From: Rhipicephalus microplus
Lineage: Eukaryota > Arthropoda > Arachnida > Ixodida > Ixodidae
Reading direction: 5' to 3'
DNA length: 64,000 nt
Assembly (NCBI RefSeq): GCF_043290135.1
Contig: NC_134701.1
Location: 64,177,502 to 64,241,501 of the forward strand
The notes under the pieces: model-generated
The model's database searches: none
Told to the model about the DNA's origin: nothing
What the model saw: only the letters and a program-made list of their open reading frames with translations
Made by a program: the position numbers and the translations under genes
Part shown: positions 49,829 to 60,393 of the stretch, one piece after another
Layout: every line of letters begins with the position of its first letter
Position numbering within the stretch: the first letter of the stretch is position 1

Positions 49829-51120
49829 AGTCTATTTATTTTTATTTATTTAATACATACTGCAGACCATGGTTAGGTCCAAGCAGGGGGGCACAAGAAG
49901 ATAAAATGCAAAAATACAAACAATACAAGCAAACAAGGCACTTATACAGGGGGTAATTCATTCCACTCTTGTATCGTAGGCGGAAAAAAAGAGTACTTGA
50001 AGGTGTCAGTAGCAGCAAAATATGGGGCGAAAGCATTCGGGTTGTGGTGCCTAGTCGGTCTTGTTTGTAACGGTGACAAGAACGGAGATGGGTCAATGGA
50101 CAGTGCACCTTTGCTTAGTGAAGAAAGGAAATCAAGACGGAAGCACTTTCTCCTGGATTCAAGGCTGGGGATTTTGTTAGCAAGCATTATTTGTGAGGGA
50201 GAATCAGTACGTGAGTATTTAGAGTAAGTAAACCTTACAGCTTTTCTCTGAATTCTTTCTATTTTACGGATGTTGTGATTAGTGTAGGGGTCCCAGACTA
50301 TACAGGCATATTCGAGCTTAGGTCTAATAAAGGTAAAGTAGCTGAGGAGCTTGACGTTAGAAGGGGAATTGCTGAGTTTGTGTTTTAAGAAGCATAGCTT
50401 ACGAAAGGCAGATGAGCAAATATTGTCAATGTGTAAATTCCACGAGAGATTGCTGGTTAGTGTGACACCGAGGTATTTATGACTGGTGACTTGTTTCAAT
50501 GGCGATGTTCCTAGTGTGTATTGATAGTCGTACAGAACTTTCTTTCGTGTTATGCGAAGATACAGTGTTTTGTCGGCGTTCAGCACCATTCTCCAGTTCT
50601 TGCATCATTCAAGTATATTAGTAAGTTTGGTATTAGGTTCACACTGATCAGCACAGCACGAAACATCCCGAAACAAGACTGCATCATCCGCGAACAACCG
50701 AATTTGCACACCAGTTGTAATTTCAATAACAATATCATTTATATACAGTATGAAAAGCAATGGACCCAGCACACTTTCCTGAGAAACTCCCGAAGTGACA
50801 TCAAGATAGCCGGACCCTATTCCATCTATTATGACCAGTTGTTTGCGGTTTGTCAAGTAATTTGCAACCCATGTGACCAGAAGTTCGGGGAGGCCAATAT
50901 TTCGCATCTTAAGAATTAATTTGTCATGTGGTACCTTATCGAATGCTTTACTGAAGTCTAGAAATATTGCATCTATTTGACCGGTGTTGTCTAAGGTGTG
51001 TGCAAACGAATGAAATACTGTAACTAACTGTGTGACGGTGGAGTACCCTTTCCTGAACCCGTGCTGGAAACCTGTTAGAATATTATGGTCGTTTAAGTAT
51101 TCAAGAATGCGATGATTTTA
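49829..51120 (-). pseudogene. CR1/L2-type LINE, truncated
   Basis: Minus strand: FQHGFRKGYSTVTQLVTVFH, FLDFSKAFDKVPHDKLILKM, a B block GVSQESVLGPLLFILYINDI (normally GVPQGSVLGP) and FADDAVLFRD (50605-50907). After a stop come KTLYLRITRKKV, HKYLGVTLTSNLSWN and ECA-type thumb blocks (49942-50589). The 3' end carries AATAAATAAAAATAAATAG (inverted near 49835-49853). The HDKL and YKYLGV style is CR1/L2. 5' truncated at about 51120. Confidence 0.82.
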
Positions 51121-51224
51121 ACCGCTGCTAGGCACGGTGATTGATGGAGCCGATGTGAACGCATGTGCACTCCTCGGCGCCACCTGGCGGTCTCCCTTTT
51201 TAATGTATACATCCCATTTTTACC

Positions 51225-51560
51225 TATACACAAGATTCCCTTCACAGCTTTTAGCCTTCTGGCGATTTATTTTTACAGCCTACTCAATTCTCTCCAAGTT
51301 GTACCTTCTGACGCCGGCTACCTTACGTCTAATGATTAACTTCGGAAGCTCCACTAGCTCTCTTTTGTCGGTTGCATGTGATTTTTCATAGTTTGGCCTC
51401 TCTTAATAAGATTTTTTGTCTCCTGAGATAGTGTGCCAGTGCCATGTCTAGTGACTGCACCTTCGACTTCTATTGCACACGTTTTGATGATACGAGTAAG
51501 ATTATCGTTCAAATTCTGTCAAAGCTGACGTCGGTTACTTTTTTAGTGCCTCTAACCTTT
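51225..51560 (-). pseudogene. RTE-type LINE, linker between endonuclease and RT (piece 1 of 4)
   Basis: Minus strand contains degenerate KITCNRQKRASGASE and GSRRQKVQLGEN segments that correspond to the linker before RT in tick RTE elements. It is very eroded and was identified partly from its position and orientation relative to the other three pieces. Confidence 0.4.
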
Positions 51561-53224
51561 GCTGAATCAAAAAAAACGTCTCAAAACGTCTGTAAAAGCC
51601 TCAAGCAAGTTGGCTTACTGGAATACGAAAATACTCTATAGGAACAGTACTCATGTTTTCTACTATTTACAAAAAATAGACTTTCTTCAAGAAACAGTAC
51701 CCATGCTTCACACTGTTCATCACACAAGTCTTTGCGACGGTTAACGATCGAGAGCAGATTGCAAAACTTTACAGCAACTTCACAGCCTTTCTCACAATTT
51801 ACACCTTTTCAGAAAGCTTCTGATTGGCTTTCTTGCAAAAAAAAACGCTTATTCACGAAAAATGTTAACATAACCCTCACGTTCTCAAATGAGCGGTATC
51901 CCTCAAAAGATGCAGTTGCAGTCATTTTAACTTTTCAAGTACAATCCAAAAAAGTTCATCAACCTGAGGGTTTTCGTAAAAAGCCTCTCGTCAGTTTTCT
52001 CAATTGCTTTTAGTCTAGAAAGAAAGAAGTGCAAACGATGATTTAAGCAGCCTCCTTAGAAACACCTCATCTCAATGAGTGCACTTTTATTTGGTTTGGG
52101 CGCGCCTGCTCCAGGGATACTTGTGCGATATTACAGGCCCTTTTTGCAAGTTGTCACTTTTCCTTTTCTTTTTTCGAAGGTACCCACACTTGCAGTACAC
52201 TCATGGTGGGCTACTTTCTAGTGCATTTCGCTACACCGAGAAGTGACACCGACATGTGCCACCGTTACCTGCTCTAAGGTTCAGAAATGAGAACCCTGCG
52301 ATTGACAAAATATCTATTACTTCAATAGAAAGGGAAAAACACCGCCACACACATACGTCTGTGTTGGTTAATAAGGGGAATATATACTAAGGCAAAAAAT
52401 ATCCACTGGTTTGAGGCAGTGAGATAGTAGAAAATTGATCGAATGTAAGTATCGACATCGTTGCTCGTCGCGTGTCTTTCATTTTGTTGTTCTATTTCTG
52501 ACGGCTCCTCCACACCAGGCACTGATCATTCGAGGAGTGCCATGTGTTTGGGGGGGGGGGGGAGGGGAATAGGCGTTTCAGTTATGAACGTTTCAGCTTG
52601 AATATATGTGGTGGAATTGCTGGGAACAAGCTCGGGTGGGTAACATGTGCGAGATCCCACTTTCCACGTGAGATCAAGGGTTCTTGCCCAGCAAGACATG
52701 ACGGTAGTGCGTTACGATGCCATTATTCCCACACTGAACGTCGTAGACTTTGCGTTTGGCAGTGAGCTTTCTATCTGTGTGACGTAAGCTTGGTACCATT
52801 TTTCTCATTTGCGCCGGATTTTTTTGGAGGTCTGTCACGGTAAACATTGATTGGTTTTACCTCAATCAAGACTTAATGATGGCATGAAAATGATTCACTT
52901 TACTTCGCCTGATTTAAATTTTCTACTATTGTAACATGGTCTTAAATTGTTTCGATCATCTGGTCACTCTCCCGGGCTATTTTTGTTGGCGCTTACAACT
53001 AACTTTCAGTACGGGCGTTGATCCTGCTCTTAAATTAGGGTGTGGGATAAACTAATGCTTCTTCGCTTATGCTTGTATTTTTATTTTTAAGTGTTGTATA
53101 TTGTTTGAACATGATAGTTTTTACGAGCTCATTTCATAGAAAATCCCATGTTAGCGTCGCTGTCAGGGTCTCCAGTTGTGAGCGAGAAAACATCATCTTG
53201 TCGTGAAGAAAAAAAAACAAGAAA
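51561..53224. other. No recognisable feature
   Basis: AT-rich DNA with a poly-G run at about 52549-52562. No domain, repeat or RNA gene seen. Confidence 0.5.
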
Positions 53225-53335
53225 CCTGCCAATCAAAAAAATAAAGAAACCTCAGTACGAGTGAGAATCGATCCCAGGCTCTCTGCCTGGAAATCATGTC
53301 TTACACCACAGAGGCACGCCAATGGTCGAAACTGA
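53225..53335 (-). repeat. tRNA-like SINE head
   Basis: Minus strand: CTCTGTGGTGTAAGACATG (A-box-like) and GAGCCTGGGATCGATTCTCA (B-box-like), followed by a T-rich tail. A degenerate tRNA-derived repeat, not a functional tRNA. Confidence 0.45.
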
Positions 53336-55394
53336 TTGAAAAAAAAAAGAATTTCATGTAGTAGAAGGTCTCCAGCACTGTGTCCAGCCGAAAAATCGAG
53401 GCATTATGTTTACTCTTCTTTTGTTGATGTCGCAAAAGGAATTTATTCAGTCCACGCAATATTAACTGGCAGAAACGTAAATCGCCTCAGGCGTGTAAAC
53501 ATGGGAAATGCACAACTAGTGGGTGTTACAAAGGCCCAGCGATTACAGGGCGCTCAAACTTGTGTTCGCGTGCGTAAAGGCCCCCTTTTGATTCACAAAC
53601 AAAAAAATAATGGCGCAGTTGGCACTTCGCAAATGTGCTTGCACTGTAAATTCTACGATAGTCTGAAACTGCCAGTGTTGCACGCACAGTCAAGCAATAC
53701 AGGAGCGAGTTTCCAGAGCACTAATAAGCCAGATGTGCCTTTTGCCTCGTAATGCTTGGTCTAACTGTAGAGAGACAATTTCTCTTTCTTCAGTGAACAT
53801 ATTAGAGGGTCCTTCAACAGGTTTGAGAATTTCGAGCAAGCAAGAGGAGTGCATGCACTGGGTGCTCACGGTCTCCACTGCCAAGGTTTGCAATGCTAAG
53901 CTCCCCGTAATAAGGTAAAATGTACGGCTCAACACCACTTGACCTTCATCTCACAGGTACGCGCCCCAACATGGTGGAGGTAACGTATACAACAATGAAG
54001 GGCCCTGCGTATGTCAAGATAGTACGTGACACTGCGAGAACTATTCGAGACGACATGTGTGATTTGTGCAATCTGTTGCCTCAATGCAGGTTGACAGAAA
54101 TACTAAAACAGTCAAAGTGAATATATGCGCATTACTTTTTTTTACTTCTTATCGAGCGAGATGCAAGACTAACTGCCTCCCTTTTGTTTGCATTAGTTTT
54201 ATCGCTGTTCTCGCATCTTGCCGGTGCCAGCATTAACATCGCTTGGCGGCCTTTTGGTGCATTGGCTCATAGAACAGTTCTAGTGGGACGACGCTGTGGA
54301 ACATGGTGAAGATACGTGATCCATGCCAGCCTCTCCTATTATGCGCATGTAGATGCATGGACAATTGTAATCTGAAAAAAAAACATCTCGTAATTTTTGC
54401 TTTGAAAAAACACACAGAGAAATCTACAATTTCTAAGACTCAAAATGACGTACTACTTCATGAATGAAAATTCCTTCAATTTTTTTGTGATACTTTATTT
54501 AGCGAAACCAAACTTGTACATGTGTTTGTTTGCGGACGTCCCATTATTTCATACCTACTCAGTGTGATGCACCTTTTCTGCACAACTTTGATACAGTAAC
54601 TTTGTATATATAGTAGACTGCATTTCTTGCATGCTAGTCTACTTATGCACAGAGCAGCCAAAAAAGGGGTAGAGGCCACAAGAGCGTAGGGAACTGAACA
54701 GTTTGAGCATCCGCACTCTACTCATACCAGTGTCACACGGGTACTTTTAATCGCAGTGGGGGCGTCAGCACCAAATACGATCCGTAATAGGCTGTACCGC
54801 GCAGCAGCGACAGACTTGTTGATCGTGATCAAAAGTACTCAAGTGACACCGGTCACCATCACGTGGCCCACACTAAACCAGATCAAATACAGTGCAGCTG
54901 TCAATCCAATTGGAACTTAAAAGGTGACGACATAGCAAACAAGAACCCGTGTGACAACGGTATTGTCAGTGCAGTACGTCAGAGACCACGGTCTTATTCA
55001 GAACTAACATCTGCACAAAACACATTTGTGCATCATCGCGCTGAGGCGGGATGTAATTCAACACTATAGCTAGCACGAAAAGCCAACACTCACGTAGTAT
55101 CCCATTCGCAAGAAATTAAATTTTTCACACAAACCATCGCACAACATACACTAGACAACCACCACTTGTGCGCAATCACGTCGAGTCGATGGGGTATGAT
55201 GGCGATTCAATGCTACCGCTTGCAAGAAACAGTCACGGCCTCTCGATCCCCCCCTCCTCCCTTTGGAGGATCGAGTGGTCAAGAATCAGCCATCACTCAC
55301 GCATCAACACATACGCAAGGAAGAATATCGCACTCATGCGAACTGCTGCACTACACCAAAATATAGGAAGCGCTTACTACACCACACCACACAC
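53336..55394. other. No firm feature; one weak exon candidate
   Basis: A 138-codon plus frame at 53336-53752 starts in an A-run and shows no domain. At 53956-54120 a short plus frame (GTRPNMVEVTYTTMKGPAYV and on, ending LTEILKQSK then a stop) follows a pyrimidine-AG that could be a splice acceptor. Its composition looks protein-like, but I do not recognise it. Confidence 0.25.
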
Positions 55395-56312
55395 TGTTAC
55401 GTTTGGCCCGGCGATTCGTCTAGGCAGACACCATTGTGCATAAGCCGGTCTACTGGGGAGGCTCTCAGCCCCTTCGGCGCTCAGTCTGCCAGACGCTGTC
55501 AACGATTTCGGCAACTAGCCAGACCATGCGGCACGCAAAGGCGAGTTCCTGACTTTCAAATGTGGACCCTTTCATCGTCCCTTCGAGCAGCAGCGGTGCC
55601 TGATGACCTCGGCGACTCATCTGGCGAGGGGAAAGCTGTCGTGACCGGCGCCAGAGCTGACGCGGGAGCGGCGCTCTTTTAATCCTCAATCAAGTAGCCG
55701 ACCGGCCGGCTGCCTATGCCCGCCAGGCATTGTCCCAGCTAGCCGGAGGATGAGACGTCGAGTCGCCACGACGCCGTAAACCGTTCGAGTGAGGACAACA
55801 AACACAGCCTCTTCCTTGGAAGAGACTCTGGCGACCGCCGCAAATTGCCCCGCTAATTGAGCGAACAAAACGGCGGACCCTCTGATGTATGCTGTCAGGA
55901 GCTTGGGACCTCTCGACTAGCGGCACACACACGACGAGGAAGAGCGTCGCTGGCACCAACTTGCAGTGCAATGTTCACGACTCAATATTGGACGTTCATG
56001 TGGACCATGCATGCTCGTCCCCCTCACCTGTTGTGTGTGTGTGATTGGTGTTCCACTCAAAGAGGAGGAGCCCGACAGGGCTTAAAACGACGCCGCATAG
56101 TGCTGGACGTTGCTCTGAACCATGTAACGGTTCAACCACCACGCTCGTGGTTTGCGAAACCACTGACCTTTCTTTGCTGTAAATAAGTGTAAATAGTATC
56201 ATAAACCTGTTTGTTTTCGTGTCCTTTTCTTGTAAGCATTCGTTTCCTCCACCCGGTTACACCACGCTACCACAAGAGACCGGGTAGACCCCTATTCGCA
56301 ACAACTTGTGGC
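55395..56312 (+). repeat. LTR (about 0.9 kb) without a visible partner
   Basis: Begins TGTTACGTTTGGCCCGG and ends near CGCAACAAC, directly followed by TTGTGGCAGCGGTGGGATG, where TGGCAGCGG looks like a primer-binding site. No gag or pol follows and no second LTR is in the window. Boundaries are approximate. Confidence 0.45.
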
Positions 56313-56475
56313 AGCGGTGGGATGCATCAGCAAACTTCCTCCTTCCGACCCTTAACAACAGGTGGCAGCGGTGGGATGCCATCAGCAACTTCCTCCTACG
56401 ACCTTCCTTACAACCCTTAACAACTGGTGGCAGCGGTGGGATGCCATCAGCAAACTTACTTCGACCCTTAACAAC
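56306..56475 (+). repeat. Leader repeat: three copies of a primer-binding-site unit
   Basis: GTGGCAGCGGTGGGATG occurs three times, each followed by CATCAGCAA and preceded (copies 2 and 3) by CCCTTAACAAC. Spacing is about 50-75 bp. Confidence 0.7.
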
Positions 56476-56979
56476 ACACAGGACAGTCAGCGCCAGGGTA
56501 GTCGACGTCCGCGCAGCGCTAGGGACTAAAGCGACTAGGGATGTCTGCGCATTTCGCGGCCTAGACCACATGCGGTTGTCAGAAAAGAACCTTGCACTCA
56601 GGTGTTCGTATCAGCTCACGCCTCGACTTGCTGTGGCGCTGCAGTCACCGGCTGGAGTTTGTAGGGATTGTAATAGTGCATCCAAGCCATGTTTTTGTTC
56701 CTTTTGCTGCCAAAGGTAACTGCAAGCTTGGTTGTATACTTCTGAGTGAATACAGAACCGCAGTTCGATTACTAACACACTGACACCAACCTCGTAGGAT
56801 TCTCTAATTAAAGCGCAGTATTTGTGTCACAGTAACTGAGTACATTGCACCACTATCCGAGTGATAACAATAGCATTCCATGATTTGCGAAACTCTTACC
56901 ACTGCAGGCAAAGCTAAATTTGGATACTACCTTTGAATAAGTGATCATTTTTCCGTTTTGCGTGCTATAAAACTGCTTT
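56476..56979. other. No recognisable feature
   Basis: Short frames only. It may be eroded internal sequence of the element whose LTR precedes it. Confidence 0.4.
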
Positions 56980-57148
56980 TGAAACGGGGTTTATTGGCGT
57001 AAGTAGTACTTGCACAGCAGGTCTATTGATGCGGAAAGCGGGCGGCAGCAACCGACGCAGGAATCGCAACGCTCGGGGGAACAGCTCGCGCTGCTCCTCT
57101 CGCTAAAGGCGTGACTCACTGCGACACATATTCTTCTTCCTCCCTACA
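56980..57148 (-). repeat. 3' LTR, 169 bp
   Basis: Minus strand starts TGTAGGGAGGAAG and ends CCGTTTCA, with AATAAACCCC near the end. It is preceded by a CCCCGGGGTAT purine-rich stretch. Confidence 0.85.
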
Positions 57149-57179
57149 ATACCCCGGGGACGAAGACCATCCTGGCAAG

Positions 57180-58420
57180 TCAAGGTGACGATATTAAGAG
57201 TGGGTTGTTATAGGGCTTGAGACGACTCACGTGAACAGTCTCACGACCAAGGCATCGCCTGTCTGTAGATGGCGTGACCGGCTCGATCACGTATGTGACA
57301 GGAGATCGACGTTCGACGACGCGATAAGTACCGTGAAATTTGGGGGCAAACTTAGAGGACAGACCTCGGGAGTGGAAGGGCAGTCGGAGCCAGACGAGCG
57401 AGCCCACGGCAAAAGTCTCGACTTGCTGGTCGCGGTCGTGGCGGTCTTTTGCGAGTGCTTGCTTGTCCGAGGTGAATGATCGGGCCAACTGACCACACTG
57501 TTCAGCGTGGTGCAAAATTTCAGAAAGAGGGTTGAACGGCAAAATGGTGTCAAGGGTGGAGCATGGCTCACGCCCATATAGAAGAATAAAAGGCGAGAAG
57601 TCTGTGGTTGACTGCGTCGTGGTGTTGTACACATACGTCACAAATGGCAGAATGACATCCCAGTTTGATTTGTTGGAATTGACACACATATCGAGCATGT
57701 CTCCTAGCGTTCGGTTGAAGCGCTCATTCAGACCGTTTGTCTGTTGGTGGTAGGCTGTAGAGGAGTGGTGCACCGTGCAGCATGCCTGAAAGAGTCGTTG
57801 TACAACTTCGGATAAAAGGACGCGCCCTTCGTTCACTTAGTAGTTTACGTGGGGCCCCGTGACGCAGTACGAAGCATCGCAAAACAAAATTGGCTATGTC
57901 ACGTGCACCAGCCGTAGGTAGTGGAGCTGTTTCAGCATACCTCGTCAGATGGTCGACGGCGACAATGGTCCATCGATTTCCAGCGGCAGTGTAAAGAAGG
58001 GGACCATATAGAACAATACTAACGTGGTCGAAAGGGTGCGCTGGACACGGTAGAGGCTGTAATAATCCGGGTGAATGGGCTGCTGTCTTTCGTCGTTGGC
58101 ATAATGAACAGGACTGAATATATTTTTCACTAAAGTGTACATACCACGCCAGTAGTAACGCTGGCGGATCCGCTGATATGTTTTAACACACCAGCGCGAG
58201 CATGTTGTGGGTTGGCATGAAAATGACATCAGATCGCAAGTGGCGTGGTATAACCAAGAGCCATTTACGACCATCCGCGTGGAAGTTTCTGCGGTATAGT
58301 TGCGGGTCCCGTATCGCGAAATGTGTGGCTTGGCGGCGAAGAGCGCGTGGATACGCAGACGTTGAAGAGTCGGAAATAATGTTAAGGAGAGATGTTATCC
58401 ATGGGTTTTTCCGCTGTTCA
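57180..58420 (-). pseudogene. Integrase part of pol
   Basis: The frame 57180-57836 holds [17 protein letters not shown] (the third catalytic block, with TE changed to NE but the glutamate kept), NTTTQSTTDFSPFILLYGRE and a GPY-like KFHGTYRVVERRSPV end. The HHCC region lies at 57945-58274 in a shifted frame ([12 protein letters not shown]). The first two catalytic blocks are scattered over broken frames. Confidence 0.85.
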
Positions 58421-58422
58421 GA

Positions 58423-59165
58423 CTACATGCTTGTGACGGAAATAGGAGCAATGGATAAGTTGGTGTCCGAATGCAGGGCTGCGCTGAATCTCACTGGTGT
58501 TCGTGAGAGGGCGTCCGCATCAGAGTGTTTTTGTCCTGAGCGGTAGACGACACGAATGTCGAATTCTTGTAGGCGAACAGCCCAACGTCCAAGGCGACCT
58601 GAAGGATCTTTTAGCGACGCCAACCAACAAAGTGCGTGGTGATTGGTCATAACGTCGAAACTCTGTCCGTACAAGTAAGGACGAAACTTGCTTAACGCCA
58701 AAACGATTGCGAGGCATTCTTTTTCAGTTACTGAGTAGTTCATCTCCGCTCTCGTGAGTTCGCGGCTTGCGTATGCGACGACGTACTCTGGAACACCGGG
58801 CTTTCGTTGCGCGAGTACTGCTCCCAGACCAACACCACTGGCATCTGTGTGCACTTCTGTGCGGGCACTTGGGTCGTAATGGCGTAGAATGGGTGGGCAC
58901 GTAAGCAGGCGGCGCCGTGTAAGGAAAGCTTCGTCACATACTGGTGTCCAGTTAGAAAAATTAGCTGGACCGTACAGTAATTGTGTAAGTGGGGCTATTA
59001 TTGGTGCAAAGTTGTGGACGAAACGGCGAAAATACGAGCACAAGCCTATGAAGCTCTTGAGTTCTTTGAGTGAAGTCGGCTTCAGAAAGTCGGCTATGGC
59101 TCCAAGTTTGTCTCGGTTGGGGCAAATTCTATCCTTTGACACAACGTGACGAAGTATAGTAAGTT
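58423..59165 (-). pseudogene. End of RT and RNase H of pol
   Basis: Open for 239 codons: [60 protein letters not shown] and [20 protein letters not shown]. The usual TDHH is TNHH. It begins abruptly next to the inverted LTR at 59171. Confidence 0.87.
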
Positions 59166-59170
59166 GGCGA

Positions 59171-59339
59171 GCACCAAGGAAGAAGATTGTGTGCCGCAGT
59201 GGGTCACGCCTTTAGCGAGAGGAGCCGAGCGCGAGCTGTTCCCCCGAGCGTTGCGATTCCGGCGTCGGTTGCTGCCCCCGCTTTCCGCATCAATACACCT
59301 GCTGTGCAAGTACTACTTACGCCAATAAACCCCGTTTCA
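59171..59339 (+). repeat. LTR copy in opposite orientation inside the element
   Basis: Plus strand from GAAGATTGTGTGCCGCAG to CCAATAAACCCCGTTTCA, followed by GAGTGGTGGAG, the start of a primer-binding region. The first ~10 bp of the LTR are lost. It is the inverse of the LTRs at 56980 and 60249. Confidence 0.85.
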
Positions 59340-59344
59340 GAGTG

Positions 59345-60181
59345 GTGGAGTAGCAGCAACAGCAGCGTAAGTCAATGGCGCGGTGACGGGTGCTGTCTGA
59401 GGACGGACGGCAGTGCCTCAGGGGCTTGCGCCTGTATTACCTGCCTGATGGCGGGCGCGAGACGCTCAGAAGAGGGTTCCGTTGCCGGTTAATACGACAG
59501 GCACGAAAGTTGTCGGGCCACCTCCTCACGCACATATCGTTTGATTTCCGACATGATGGTGCTGTAGTCTCGACCCAGGGTCAATGCCGCGAGAGTTTCA
59601 TCGGTAGCCGCTGGCCGCCGTGTCATGACCCGTTGTTTTCGCAACTCCTCGAAGCTCTGGCAGAAAGTGGCGAGTTCGGACATGGTACGTCGGCCCTTAG
59701 CCAACAGCATCTGGAAGGCGTAGTCGTCTATCCCCTTCAAAATGTGTTTGATCTTGTCTGCCTCGATCATTGAAGGGTCAAGGCACTTGCACAAGTCGAG
59801 CACATCTTCGATGTAGCTTGTGAAGCCTTCCCCCTGAAGCTGTGCACGTCCCCGTAGGCGCTGTTCGGCACGAAGCTTGCGTACCTCGGGGTGACCGAAC
59901 ACATCGGTAATGCGTAGCTTAAAGGCACCCCAAGTGGCGAATTCAGAGTGGTTGTTTAACCAGAGACTCACAACCTCTTTCAGGTAGAAGGGTACATATT
60001 GCAGCTTCGAAGGGTCGTCCCACTTGTTGCTTGCGCCTACCTTTTCATATGTCGACAGCCAATCTTCTACGTCTTGCTCATCAGTACCGTCGAAAAAAGG
60101 TGGATCGCGCACGCGTAGCTCAGTGGCCACGATGACCATCGGAGGCTGGGTCGTACATTGCTGGGTGTTTTGTTCAGCCAT
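59345..60181 (-). pseudogene. Gag of the rearranged gypsy element
   Basis: Starts MAEQNTQQCTTQPPM at 60181 and is open for 230 codons. Capsid blocks include QDVEDWLSTYEKVGASNKWD, VVSLWLNNHSEFATWGAFK and GEGFTSYIEDVLDLCK. It ends at a TAA at 59489. A further stretch (PATEPSSERLAPAIRQV) continues in frame before the junction with the inverted LTR. The zinc knuckle is absent because the sequence is cut. Confidence 0.87.
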
Positions 60182-60248
60182 GTCTGGGATGGCAGGTAGT
60201 TTCCTGTCGCGGAGTTCCAGATTGAGTTACCCCGCACCTCCACCACTC

Positions 60249-60393
60249 TGAAACGGGGTTTATTGGCGTAAGTAATACTTGCACAGCAGGTCTATTGATG
60301 CGGAAAGCGTGCGGCAGCAACCGACGTAGGAATCACAACGCTCGGGGGAACAGCTCGTGCTCGGCTCCTCTCGCTAAAGGCGTGACCCACTGC
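60249..60393 (-). repeat. 5' LTR, inner part
   Basis: 145 bp. The outer 26 bp lie at 63346-63371 beyond the LINE. Confidence 0.85.

Noticed and set aside
53336..53752. 138-codon plus-strand frame as a host gene
   Set aside because: It starts in a poly-A run next to a SINE, has no domain and no relative that I recognise.
55240..55275. Small hairpin CTCGATCC...GGATCGAG as a terminator
   Set aside because: Eukaryotic context, no adjacent gene, short stem with a C-rich loop.
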